Shown here one piece after another: positions 31,205 through 41,668 of a stretch of DNA of 64,000 nt. The DNA is from Symbiodinium natans (taxonomy: Eukaryota; Sar; Dinophyceae; Suessiales; Symbiodiniaceae), in NCBI GenBank assembly GCA_905221605.1, contig CAJNDS010002084.1, positions 64,001 to 128,000 on the forward strand, read 5' to 3'. Position 1 is the first letter of the stretch. The number at the start of each line of letters is the position of its first letter. Both the position numbers and the translations under genes were made by a program. Below the pieces are notes generated by a model. It was not told where the DNA came from and ran no database searches. It saw only the letters and a program-made list of their open reading frames with translations.

Positions 31205-33312
31205 AGGCAAAACTTTTAGACACACGACGATCCTTCAAAGCTTCGTTCCAGGCGAAATCCTGATCAAAACTGCCCTGGCGTCCAAAACGGGCGTATCACT
31301 CTCGCCACTAACAATCTTGCTGTAAAATGCATCAGGGGACTAAAGGATTAAACTGGCAGAGCCTGAATGCAGTGCTGAGCCGGCAGGGCGTCCCGACAAA
31401 CTGGCGTTCAGATCCGAACAGGTTTCATCTTTCAACCGTGGCCCTGGAACGTTCGGCAACTTTCGGCTTAAGGTTTATGTTAAGAGAGTCGCTTGGCTTT
31501 GGGCCTCTTGGGCCACGTCTTCCCAATCTTGCACGACTCATCTGCACGTGCTTGGCAGCATCTTTTCCTTCTAGAGACCCTTGATGCTCTGTGCAGGTTC
31601 GAGCCATACTGACGGCACAGAATTCTTTCTGCGCATCGAGTATGCGCCATGTAAAAACTTTATACCAAACAGTCACTTCCATGAATAAAAACACGCTTTA
31701 CACATGGCTCCGTTTTTGGAACATTCTGTCAACACAGTTAAAACATGAAACCACTTGCAGTTTTGCGTTGCTGTTTGCAGCGACTGTAAATTAAAAGACA
31801 ACATTATCACGTTTTGTAAAATGGTCAAACGCAAATTTAACAAATCTGGATTTGAGAGAGACGTATTTTAGGGCGAGCTTAAGGTGACTTTGAGGGGAAC
31901 CTCTGTGAAAAACGCAGAGCTTTTTTCACTCCACGCTTCAGCCAAAACACACAAGGTGTTCGGCTTTCTTGCAGAGTCAGCGCAGCTTCACTTTCGTAAG
32001 TTCCAACTTTGTTGAACAAAAGAGGAACACATGCAAACGTCCTACTGCTTCTTAGAACTTGCTTCAGCCACTCTGCTCGAACCTAAGTACGACGACACAA
32101 CCGAAGCGAGGGTTGGCCAAGGTCTAAAGAGCAAACTTAGAGCAACACGCATTTCTTCAAGGATGCCCTAAAGCATCAAGTGCTTCTCTGCTCATCATGC
32201 ACACACTGAAAGGTACTCGTGGGCGGTGCCGTGTTGAGCAGAAGAGCGGTTCTTCTGATCCGGGAATGGACCCCGGAGTCCCGCAGCAGAATCCGCAACG
32301 GTGGACTGAAGGTCAAGTTCAGCATATAATCACCGTTACTATCACCACACAGCGCCTGAGAGTTGCTCTTGGCTTTGCCACCTTTGTCACCTTTGCCTTT
32401 GCTCTTATCGGTCCTACCACCCTTATCACCCTTGCCTTGCCCTTACCACCTACCACCCTTGTCTCTGCCCCTACCACCTTTATACTTGCCTCTACCGCCT
32501 TTGACAACACGATCGACGTCCATCGACGCAACATCGCCGGAATCATGAAGGCCTTTGTTGCCCTCCGCTCTGTTTTGTCCACGTTTGACTGCTCACGAGT
32601 CTTAGTGTTAAGAACCTGGCAGGCACACCCAACACTTAATTGTGAAACGTTTCTTGCTTCATTTTACGCATTTGTTGCGTTCCAGGTCATCAAGTATCTG
32701 CCCGCGGCTAACCTCTCAATGATACACATCATGATTTGGCGGGTTGGACATTGTGCTGTCGACTTCTGGGTGGATCCGCCCGTTATGTTCTTGTCTTCTC
32801 TCAGAATAATGAGGACCGGTCCGACACCGATACCGAGCAGGGGAAATGGTACCAGGGCATGGCGGATGTTGAACGCCATCTTACGATGAAACCCCGGAGC
32901 TGGCGGGTGCGGGTGAACCATTTGATTTGGTTCGGGTTGTCCCACGACATGGTGGTCAAGTACCGGCGGGCCATTTCGCTTTTTTGAAAATCTCTTCAAT
33001 GAATCTTTTAATTTGTCTTGTTTGCCTTGTGTCACATTTCTCAAACTGTCTTCTTTTTTTATTTTTATTTTTTCAAAATTGAAAAATCTGTGACTGTCCT
33101 TCACATTGGCTGAAGGGGGCGAGGCTGTCGCCCCCTTGAGCCGATGTGAGGGAGGGAGGGAAATGACCCTGAAGAGGAGGAGGTTGGGTGACGCAGGAAC
33201 TCTCGCATTTTTTTTTGGAAAATCTGTATTGAAGATGTTACTGGATTTGCCTTGGATTGTTGACGTTTGGCATGATTGGTAATTGCATGGCTCAGATTTT
33301 TTCTTGGACAAT
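31205..33312. repeat. Large duplicated block, copy A (about 2.1 kb)
   Basis: From TTTTAGACACACGACGATCC to CAGATTTTTTCTTGGACAAT, this block matches 37688-40387 in direct orientation with high identity. A segment of about 195 bp (31395-31590) is inverted relative to copy B, and copy B carries extra insertions. The two blocks flank the second DIRS-like copy exactly, so they may be its terminal direct repeats. Minus-strand Lys/Gly-rich frames near 32380-32520 resemble a degraded nucleocapsid tail. Confidence 0.8.
33101..33146. repeat. Strong hairpin (19-bp stem), copy A
   Basis: CATTGGCTGAAGGGGGCGA and TCGCCCCCTTGAGCCGATG pair over 19 bp with two mismatches around a short loop. It is conserved in copy B at about 40177-40222. 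Confidence 0.75.
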
Positions 33313-33959
33313 GTAGATGTGGCACGCCTTGTCGCGGGCTAGCGCAAGCAAGCTGATGGTGAACTCTGCAAGGCTGTTTGCAGCCTCCACCCGGGCTGTT
33401 TCTTTTAGAACATGATCGGCTGAACGCAACGGTCGCAGTTGCTCAACCCCGGAAGCCAGGACGCTAGCTGGCAACGGTCTCTCTCGGGCGCGTGAACCCG
33501 TACCGCAGGGCAAACCGACACGAACCAAGAGAACATCTGACGCAAGAAGCCGCTGGACAAGAAGCTCCTGGCACATCTTGAGCGTCAAGTCGAGCCATCA
33601 ACTGCTAGCACATGGAAGCCCGCAGCAGCAAACTCTGCACTAAGCCGTGCGCAACCTGCAAAAACCTCCACGAAAAGCGGGCTCGAAGAGCTGGGGGCAG
33701 GCACACTAACCCTTGTTGGAGGCTCCGGCGGGAAAACCGGGGGAGGCTCGCTGCCAGGCGCAGCCACGGGGCATGCGGCGCGCGGACTCGAGCTTGCAGC
33801 TTCGGAAACACACCAGTCGAAATCAGATTGAAGATGCAGGTTGCTCGCCCCTGACCAAGGAAGCCTGAAACCTAGGTCCTTCAGGAGAGCACGATCTTCC
33901 ACAGGGAGTGTTTGGACCCCGCGTGTGCTGAGACGAGCACTGCTCGAGTGCCGGACCAA
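33313..33959 (-). pseudogene. DIRS-like copy 2: cytosine-methyltransferase-like domain, truncated
   Basis: The 33959-33585 frame has SPLFVEVFAGCARLSAEFAA and FHVLAVDGS (SAM-binding motif I and the acidic strand), preceded by a Pro/Ser-rich linker. After the motif, DNA with no counterpart in copy 1 (about 33450-33580) separates it from the next matching piece, and the element breaks off at 33313, exactly where block A ends. RT and RNase H are absent from this copy. Confidence 0.6.
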
Positions 33960-34327
33960 GCCTCGACCTCATGCTCGAATGCCCTGGCGTCAAAGAGAAC
34001 TGGCCCACCCTCAAAGGTGAGGCGTTTGGGGTTTACGGAAGCGGCAGTGTAACACAGGATGGAGCCCCCTGTGAAGTCAGTAAGCGGATACACGAAGTTC
34101 AATGAATTTGGGAAATTATTCGTATCTTTGCGGCGGCCGACCTGAAGATTCTCGAAAATTGCAATGGCACTGTACAAGAAACCCTGGGGCGCCTCGGCAT
34201 TGACAAAGGTGCAAAGGGCACGGCTGAAGTCAGGATACAAACGGCTGTTCACCCATAAACCGACTAAAGGGCCCCGAACAAAAGAACCCGTGGTGAAGCA
34301 ACGCCCGCTGTCTGCGAGTTTTCCCAA
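33960..34327 (-). pseudogene. DIRS-like copy 2: 2OG-Fe(II) dioxygenase-like domain
   Basis: The text FLYSAIAIFENLQVGRRKDT, then NSLNFVYPLTDFTGGSILC, RLTFEGGPVLFDARAFEHEV and SGTRAVLVSAHAG follows the double-stranded beta-helix pattern of small 2OG oxygenases: H-x-D on strand 2, a turn with GG, a distal His and an Arg that binds 2-oxoglutarate. The distal His (33971-33973) and the Arg are present. The expected first His of H-x-D reads Arg (RKD, 34124-34132), one transition away from His, so this copy is probably inactive. The fold assignment is inference from pattern only; families with this fold include nucleic-acid demethylases and TET/JBP enzymes. Confidence 0.45.
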
Positions 34328-34467
34328 GGGTCACCCGGGATTGCGTGGAAAAACGCTAAAAGGTCCTGAACCGAGAAAAAGGTCTTGGCACACAAGTCAC
34401 CTGTCTGCAAAGGTGGGCCGCGCACAGCCGAAAGCTTCACTCGCGCAGGCCAAAGCCCCTCAGACCT

Positions 34468-34951
34468 TCAGGCACCTCCCATGGTGCACGCCGGAAAGGC
34501 GTGAGGCTTAAAGCAACGCCAGCAGATGTGCCGGCCGCGCCGGCAGCGCTTGCCATCCTTGGCGAATTTGCAACCATCCTTGTTGTAAGGGAAACAAATA
34601 GGGGTGGTCTGGGGATCCTTGCCTGAACAGCCTTCTGGAAGCACGAAGGCCTCCGCCAAGGCCTCTGCCTCGGCCTCCTTTGGCACCTTTGCCTTCCTTA
34701 CCCCCCTTGCCCTTCGGACCCTTGCACCTTGGAATAATTCTTAAGAGCCTTAAGTTGCTGCTCCATTGGCTTGGAGCCGTCAGGCCTCTGGCTGAGTGCA
34801 CCGCGTGTCGCCTGGCGACTTTGAGGAAAAGGACCTTGTCTGCTTCTCTCACTTGGCCCATGGAAACGCACAGCCTCCCGAGGGCAGGCAGGCGGGAGAG
34901 CAGCGAAAACATCTCCTCATGGTATGCTTCCATCTCGCTGAACGAACACAA
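34468..34951 (-). pseudogene. DIRS-like copy 2: gag-like region with CCCH zinc motif
   Basis: Helical text MEAYHEEMFSLLSRLPALGR and MGQVREADKVLFLKVARRHA is followed by a Lys/Gly-rich linker. Then, in the 34686-34468 frame, ICFPYNKDGCKFAKDGKRC, RRGRHICWRCF gives a C-x7-C-x8-C-x5-H-x-C type cysteine/histidine cluster, as in gag-like zinc regions of DIRS-group elements. Two frames are needed, so there is at least one indel. Confidence 0.55.
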
Positions 34952-35049
34952 CTAACTGGGCCAAGTCGTAACAGAGAGATCGACGTTGGAGAGCCTGGTG
35001 CACTTGAAGTTCGCCATTCAGGGAACAGTGAGCATCCTGAAGCTTCTTG

Positions 35050-35616
35050 TTAAGGCGCAAGCTGCCGTTGTTGTCGAAGCTGATCGACAAGTCGGACTTG
35101 TTCGAGACGATCTCTTGAGCACGGCTGGTATATTTCTCCCAAGGGAGCCAGATCAGCTGCTGATCGGTCCCTTGCTGGAAAACGAGGTCTGTGACCGTAG
35201 CTGGGCTCACTGTCACTGGAGAAGTGGACGCCGTTCAGTCTCTTCCGCTGCTCCTCCAGACGAGTCGTCCGCTCTGCAATAGCGAGGCGAACCGGCTCTG
35301 TTGAGTCACTGCGCTCCACCTTCTGGCGAAGTTCTCCCATGGCAGCGGTCGAAGCCTCGTACCACAGGCGCCTCGTTACGAAGAGCTCTTTGGGTGTCAT
35401 ATCTCGCTTCACCAAGGCATCGATCAGCGGTGACTCGTCCGAATGTCCCACCTGGTAAGGCGAGATGAAAGCACGGCGGTCACCCCGCCATCCTCCAAGA
35501 GCTTCAGAAACGCAGGCTCGAGGCCAACCTCGAGCGCCCTGGCATGGAAAGCTGCTGCAGAATCCAGAGTTCATTGCTGCTATGGAAACTAATAAAGAAG
35601 GCCCAACTCGCCTCAC
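35050..35616 (-). pseudogene. DIRS-like copy 2: N-terminal coiled segment
   Basis: The frame reads DALVKRDMTPKELFVTRRLW, then MGELRQKVERSDSTEPVRLA and TTRLEEQRKRLNG, a charged helical segment shared with copy 1. It continues towards SSDSEPSYGHRP in this frame and LVFQQGTDQQLIWLPWEKYT in another (35216-34917). It is probably the start of the gag-pol-like polyprotein. Confidence 0.55.
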
Positions 35617-35744
35617 AAAACCTTCTGAGCCAGCGACCAGAGCGGCGCTGCACGACTGTCAAGGTTTCAAAGCAACGTCGGCTCCACGACCCTGTGGCTC
35701 CGAACAGAATCCACAGCAAACGCAAGCAGGGAAACGAACGGTTG

Positions 35745-36070
35745 GGAGGCACAGCCGAAGCCCCAACGGCCCCCCAACTCTTCCTGCGTCGAAATTGAAA
35801 GAAGTACATCATCTTGCCCAGCCGAAGCTCAACTGCTGGACACAAACAGAAGACAACAAGGCTGGCACACCCGAAGCTCTGCGGCCAGATACTCCAGAAA
35901 GCTGCAGTTAAAAAGGGGGTCACAAGATTCCTGGCACAGCCGAAGCTCAACGGCCATGTTAGTCATATGACACAGCGTGCCCAACGAGCCCCTGCAAAGA
36001 TGCTCTGCAGCAGACAACGTCAAACAGAGAAGAGGGCCAGTCTCAAGCACAGCGAAAGCTCAACGGCAAG
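35745..36070. repeat. Dispersed 20-22 bp motif (AGCCGAAGCTCAACGGC family)
   Basis: The text GCACAGCCGAAGCTCAACGG or a near variant occurs about five times at irregular spacing (about 35751, 35816, 35866, 35935, 36048). Further copies occur on the other strand in the related block at 28190-28330, and one at about 34428. Confidence 0.65.
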
Positions 36071-36117
36071 GATCCTAGGCCCTTCAAGTTCCCTCCTTCC
36101 TGCAAACGGCAGATGTT

Positions 36118-37273
36118 TCATGCGCCAGTCGAAGAGCGCGCACATTGCGCGCAGATCGGTAGGTCACTCAACGGAACATTCAGATCAAGCCTGCTATAAT
36201 TGGCTGAATCACTCCTACCACAGAGGAAACGTGGGCCGCCGCCGATGTGAACCACTCTTGAGTAGATATGCATCTTGCAATCTCTGCCTGCCTCGAGCTC
36301 AGCTGCGGACATAGGTCGGTTGACGACAACTCCTTCCGAAGAGGCTCGAAGGTCTGCTTCAAGCATGTCTGCCTCCTCGTCATCCGACTCCGGCATACTG
36401 GGTGCATCTGCGTAGACCCGCTCAGTGAGATGCTCCGAAGCATTGTGCGTTTTGACCAGGTGCCAAACGCCAGGCCCTGGATTCATCTGGTTTCAGGGCA
36501 CCTCGTCTAATGAGGAGGATCACGTCGTGGACGATCTTCATAAGTCTGGTAAGTTCGGGGGAGACACACCTGGGGATCGACATGATGTCCTAACAGACGC
36601 CGATCGGCGAGGCTCACCACCGTGCTTTTGGCTGTCCAGGACAAGACTGTACACTTAAGGCTGTGTGTACCGACAGTAGCAACCCGCGTCGCCCGTGCTC
36701 ATGGCTCTGTCAAGCCAGCGGTTAGAGGACTCGGACCACGCAGGAATGGCAGGGCGAAGACTCAAACCAAAACGATTGCGAGCATCAAGCCAGACCTCGG
36801 CCCAATTCGCCTCTGCAAAGAACCTCCCCAACGAACACATCGGAAGAAGCTGTGACCTGCGTGCTGCGGCAGGCGCGGTTTTCCAGTGGGAGCTTTCGGC
36901 TTCAACCAAGCAAATGCCATTGACAGTTGTAACCTGAAGGTCGGCCAAGCCACGCTGAGTCGCCGAAGCGTGAACCGGCGCCCAAACAGAAAAGCAAGTG
37001 CCCCGCGATGACCTTCCAATGTGCATATGGAGCGTGGAGCACTACGTATTCTAACGCTTTCACCTGTTTGACTCCAATTTTCATCGCCTGCTGCAAGGGT
37101 CTCTTCCCTTGGGACAGCTTGAGGGCAAGACCTTTAACACGGCCTGAGACAGCTCGGAGCGCGGCAGGGTTCTTGAATTGCAACGTTCCGGCAGCAAAAT
37201 TCCAAGCCTGCAAGAAAGAAGAACCTGATGTTGGCTTGCTATGCGCCTCGAGGTGCTGGAGAAACAAGTACAA
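36118..37273 (-). pseudogene. DIRS-like tyrosine recombinase, frameshifted
   Basis: KALEYVVLHAPYAHWKVIAG followed by HLLFCLGAGSRFGDSAWL is the first-Arg region of DIRS-type tyrosine recombinases. THSLKCTVLSWTAKS (about 36655-36610) gives the conserved HSLK segment, and DRRLLGHHVD follows. Between them, in another frame, comes LLPMCSLGRFFAEANWAEVW. The C-terminal KMHIYSRVVHIGGGPRFLCG and CAQCARSS lie at 36300-36120. The nucleophilic Tyr motif is not evident, and at least three frames are used, so the copy is degraded. These recombinases integrate the circular cDNA of DIRS-group elements. Confidence 0.65.
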
Positions 37274-37280
37274 TGTGCTC

Positions 37281-37673
37281 TCACTGGCAGTAAGGGGATT
37301 CCCAAGAGGAGGCTCTCTTAACTAGCGTGGATGTAGCCTTGGAAGCAAAGACATCCCCGAAGCTCCTGGCAATTTGCTGGTCCTCTCTCAGAAGAGAGGC
37401 TTCCCCTAGGAGAATGCAACCCTGCTCGGTGACGTCAGGCTCCAACATTACCAGCACCCTGAACTTCCTTAACGCCTCCAACCTTGCCGAGTCGTCCGTC
37501 TTTAACAGAGCGACGATTTGGAGTCGCTTCTTTGCAAAATCTGGCACCTGCTTAGGCGCCGGCACAGAGTATCGCACGCCAGTGGACTGAGGCGGCTCTC
37601 GGTCGTAGGGCATAGGCACACGAACACCCTGGCGCTGCTTCCCAAAAACTAGAGCAAGGGACCTCTTTCCCAA
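37281..37673 (-). pseudogene. N-terminal segment of the DIRS-like recombinase ORF
   Basis: The 130-codon frame starts MGKRSLALVFGKQRQGVRVP and continues with helical text RLQIVALLKTDDSARLEALR and SLLREDQQIARSFGDVFASK, the same piece seen inverted in copy 1. It precedes the recombinase core on the minus strand and probably belongs to the same ORF; no catalytic motif is present. Confidence 0.5.
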
Positions 37674-37687
37674 GGCAAAACCATTTT

Positions 37688-40387
37688 AGACACACGACGA
37701 TCCTTCAAAGCTTCGTTCCAGGCGAAATCCTGATCAAAACTGCCCTGGCGTCCAAAACGGGCGTATCACTCTCGCCACTAACAACCTTGCTGTAAAATGC
37801 ATCAGGGGACTGAAGGATTGAACTGGCAGAACTTGAATGCAGTGCTGAGCCGGCAGGGCTCCCCGACACCCCTTGTGAAGAAGAAGCCACGGCCGGGCTC
37901 ACTGAGAGTGCTGTAACAATGACACACAAAGGGTCCACTTGAATGCAAATCAATCAAGGGTCTCTAGGAAAGGAAAAGATGCTGCCAAGCACGTGAAGAA
38001 GAGTCGAAGCAACTGTGCAAGATTGGGAAGACGTGGCCCAAGAGGCCCAAAGCCAAGCGACTCTCTTAACATGAACCTCAAGCCGAAAGTCGCCCAAACT
38101 GACTGAAAGTTCCCAAGCAAAACGAAAGAGAGCTCTGTCACAATCCTGCTCGTCGGTCGCAGGCTCACCTGCAAGACTGCTCATCCACTGGGCACCCAGG
38201 CACCAGTTTGCACGAGGCTCTAGCAGCCGAACGTCCGAGGGCCACGGTTGAAAGATGAAACCTGTTCGGGTCTGAACGCCAGTTTAATGACCTACTTTGA
38301 CTGCTCTGTGCAGGTTCGAGCCATACTGACGGCACAGAATTCTTTCTGCGCATCGAGTATGCGCCATGTAAAAACTTCATACCAAACAGTCACTTCCATG
38401 AATGAAAACACGCTCTACACATGGCTCCGTTTTTGGAACATTCTGTCAACACAGTTAAAACATGAAACCACTTGCAGTTTTGCGTCGCTGTTGCAGCGAC
38501 TATAAATCAAAAGACAACATTATCACGTTCCGTGAAATAGTCAAACGCAAATTTAACAAATCTGGATTTGAGAGAGGCGTATCTTAGGGCGAGCTCAAGG
38601 TGACTTTAAGGGGGACCTCTGTGAAAAATGCAGAGCTCTTTTTCACTCCACGCTTGAGCCAAAACACACAAGGTGTTCGGCTTTCTCGCAGAGTCAGCGC
38701 AGCTGAGTTCCAACTTTGTTGAACAAAAGAGGAACACATGCAAACGTCCTAATGCTTCTCAGGACTTGCTTCAGCAAAACCAACACAAACACTCCAGTGC
38801 ACAGCCACTCTGCTCGAACCTAAGTACGACGACACGACCGAAGCGAGGGTTGGCCAAGGTCTGAAGAGCAAACTCAGAGCAACACGCACTTCTTCAAGGA
38901 TGCCCTAAAGCATCTAGTGCTTCTCTGCTCATCATGCACACTTCAAGCAACTCTAAACAAGCTCAAAGCAAACTTAAACCTTGCTGCTGAAAGGAACTCG
39001 TGGGCGGTGCCGTGTTGAGCAGAAGAGCGGTTCTTCTGATCCGGGAATGGACCCCGGAGTCCCGCAGCAGAATCCGCAACGGTGGCCTGAAGGTCAAGTT
39101 CAGCATATAATCACCGTTACTATCACCACACAGCGCCTGAGAGTTGCTCTTGGCTTTGCCACCTTTGTCACCTTTGCCTTTGCTCTTATCGGTCCTACCA
39201 CCCTTATCACCCTTGCCTTGCCCTTACCACCCTTGTCTCTGCCCCTACCACCTTTATACTTGCCTCTACCGCCTTTGACAACACGATCGACGTCCATCGA
39301 CGCAACATCGCCGGAATCATGAAGGCCTTTGTTGCCCTCCTGCAGCCCATAACTGGATTTGCCTTGAGACGATCTGTTCTTGAGACTTGTAATCTTACTT
39401 TAAGATCTTTGTTTCTTATTTAAAACATTGACTTATTTGAAACACTTTCCGATTTACTTGGAAGTGCTTTAAATGAGTTGTTTCGAAATGCGCATTACTG
39501 TATTGTCGAGATCTTGGACTGGGCTCTGTTTTGCCCACGTTTGACTGCTCACGAGTCTTAGTGTTAAGAACCTGGCAGGCACACCCAACACTTTAATTTG
39601 TGAAACGTTTCTTGCTTGCTGGATCGTTCATTTTACGCATTTAGAGCTGTGCATGATTTCTCAAGTAAGATTCAAGCATTTTTGTCAATTGGCTTTCGCC
39701 GCTGCCATTGCGGCAAAGCAGCCTGAAGAAGTCTGGCGATCTACCGTGTTGCGTCCCAGGTCATCAAGTATCTGCCCGCGGCTAACCTCTCAATGATACA
39801 TATCATGATTTGGCGGTTGGACATTGTGCTGTCGACTTCTGGGTGGATCCGCCCGTTATGTTCTCGTCTTCTCTCAGAACAATGAGGACCGGCCCGACAC
39901 CGATACCGAGCAGGGCGGCCGGAAATGGTACCAGGGCATGGAGGATGTTGAACGCCGTCTCACGATTAAACCCCGGAGCTGGCGGGTGCGGGTGAACCAT
40001 TTGATTTGGTTCGGGTTGTCCCACGACATGGTGGTCAAGTACCGGCGGGCCATTTCGCTTTTTTGAAAATTTCTCTTCAATGAATCTTTTAATTTTGTCT
40101 TGTTTGCCTTGTGTCACATTTCTCAAACTGTCTTTTTTTTTTTTTTTTAAAATTGAAAAATCTGTGACTGTCCTTCACATTGGCTGAAGGGGGCGAGGCT
40201 GTCGCCCCCTTGAGCCGATGTGAGGGAGGGAGGGAAATGACCCTGAAGAGGAGGAGGTTGGGCGACGCAGGAACTCTCGCATTTTTTTTGGAAAATCTGT
40301 ATTGAAGATGTTACTTGATTTGCCTTGGATTGTTGACGTTTGGCATGATTGGTAATTGCATGGCTCAGATTTTTTCTTGGACAATTT
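37688..40387. repeat. Large duplicated block, copy B (about 2.7 kb)
   Basis: Direct repeat of 31205-33312, longer because of extra segments at about 38110-38250 and 39340-39760 that are absent from copy A. It contains the third copy of the shared DIRS flank (38251-38542) and the conserved hairpin near 40177-40222. It abuts the Merlin-like transposase gene at 40401. Confidence 0.8.
38251..38542. repeat. Flanking repeat of the DIRS-like elements, copy 3
   Basis: The least disturbed copy of the segment at 21516-21804 and 31590-31822. Just beyond it, at about 38653-38664, the reverse strand reads TTTTGGCTCAAG. Confidence 0.75.
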
Positions 40388-40400
40388 TTGGTTTTGAGCA

Positions 40401-41108
40401 ATGGCAAGAACACTTGCAGGAAGCAATTCAAAGCAATCTGCAATTTCTGCACGCTGGCAAGGTGGCAGAATGGTCGAGACAGACGATTTCGTGACTTTCC
40501 GAAAGCAAAGTCTCAGCCAAGATTGACGAAGAAACGTCAACCTGGAGCGCGTGCAGAAGATGATCAAAGAACTCCATCAGGTTGATCAAGCAGCATCATC
40601 ATCGCAGGCACCAAGATTGAAAGTGCGCAAGGACTTGAAAGTCAAAGAGAAGGCAACGCCGAAAACCCAAGCCAAGGCAACGCCGAAGGCCAAGTACACA
40701 CGGGATCGAAGTGCAAATCAGCGCCGAGGAAGAACAGCAACTTTGTCAAGATCATCTCTTAAAGAGCGTTTCTCTCTTGATGGTCTGCTCACTTCCAGCC
40801 CTTCAGAATTGACAGAAATCTGCATTGATTTTGGAATTTTGGAGAGGAAGAAGGGCACGTGTGCATGCGGTGAAGAAGCTTGGAAGCTGGAAAGTCGAGA
40901 TATGTACTGCAACTGGCGGTGTCGCAAGTGCAGAAAATGTCAGACTGTGACCAATGAAGCTTCAGATCTCTTCGCTGTGAAACTGCCCTTGCGAAGCTTG
41001 CTGGGTTCGTTGTGGATTTTTTGTGCTCCCTTGGGTCTTTCCCCTGACAAAGCCGGATTGGTGTTGGGAATTGATCATCGATCCACCAGAACCTTGTTTT
41101 CTTCTTTC
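40401..41108 (+). pseudogene. Merlin/IS1595-like transposase, 5' part (split by the copia element)
   Basis: An ATG at 40401 opens MARTLAGSNSKQSAISARWQ and is closed after about 41 codons by a TGA (QSLSQD*RRN, near 40525). The frame then stays open from 40551 to 41108. It carries a Lys-rich linker (TPKTQAKATPKAKYTRD) and a zinc ribbon, GTCACGEEAWKLESRDMYCN followed by WRCRKCRKC, as at the N terminus of ISXO2/IS1595 and eukaryotic Merlin transposases. The frame ends at codon Phe, where the copia 5' LTR begins. The second half resumes after the copia 3' LTR in the same phase. Confidence 0.7.
41104..41108 (+). repeat. Copia target-site duplication, left copy
   Basis: CTTTC immediately before the 5' LTR, repeated immediately after the 3' LTR at 48212-48216. 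Five bp is the usual size for Ty1/copia integration. Confidence 0.9.
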
Positions 41109-41287
41109 TGTTAGACTGTATAGCCTGTCTTTCCCCCCAGTTGTGTAGAGTAGGCTGTAGGGAGGTAAGAAGTGTAGGCCAAACAACTGTTTTGCCTGAA
41201 GTCTCACATGGCCCCTGCAGCAAGGACTGACACACACAAAGCGAGACATGCAAAGCCCTTTTGCTGAGAAAGAGGTGTAGATTTTCA
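41109..41287 (+). repeat. Copia 5' LTR (179 bp)
   Basis: Begins TGTTAGACTG and ends GATTTTCA (TG...CA). No difference from the 3' LTR at 48033-48211 was seen by eye. It is very short for an LTR. Confidence 0.93.
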
Positions 41288-41309
41288 TGGTAGCGGAGCC
41301 GAGCGATCC
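41288..41309 (+). promoter_or_regulatory. Primer-binding site (initiator tRNA-Met type)
   Basis: TGGTAGCGGAGCCGAGCGAT directly follows the LTR. TGGTA complements the CCA tail and acceptor end of initiator tRNA-Met, the usual primer of copia elements. Confidence 0.85.
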
Positions 41310-41668
41310 AAAGAGGTTGCCGGCGTCCGAAAGGAGATCAAGCCCAAACCCGTAGTGTCCTGCCCTGCCCGAACCCAAGCCTTTCTCGAGCAATAGTGCT
41401 GCTGGGCGATCTGCTGGACAGACTTGGAAGGGCCAAGCGAACTTTGGTGCTGCTGGCGGAAGTTAGTGGCGGCCTCCTGGAGCAGCTGTGGGCTGCTGGG
41501 CGAAGGACTTGTTTCACTTCGACCCGATCCTGGACTCCCTGGAGAAGCAGAGGCTTCTGAACGGCGACTTGGTGAATCGTGCGAAGTTTGTGATCGCGGA
41601 TTGGTTGGTGGAGAAAGAAGGCCGAGTGCCAGGGCCAGAGCTTTGGCTCCGCCCCGCACTCTGGAAGG

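Noticed and set aside
32300-32580. Pro/Leu/Thr-rich plus-strand ORF in blocks A and B
   Set aside because: It is opposite to a Lys/Gly-rich strand that looks like a degraded nucleocapsid tail; no motif on the plus strand.
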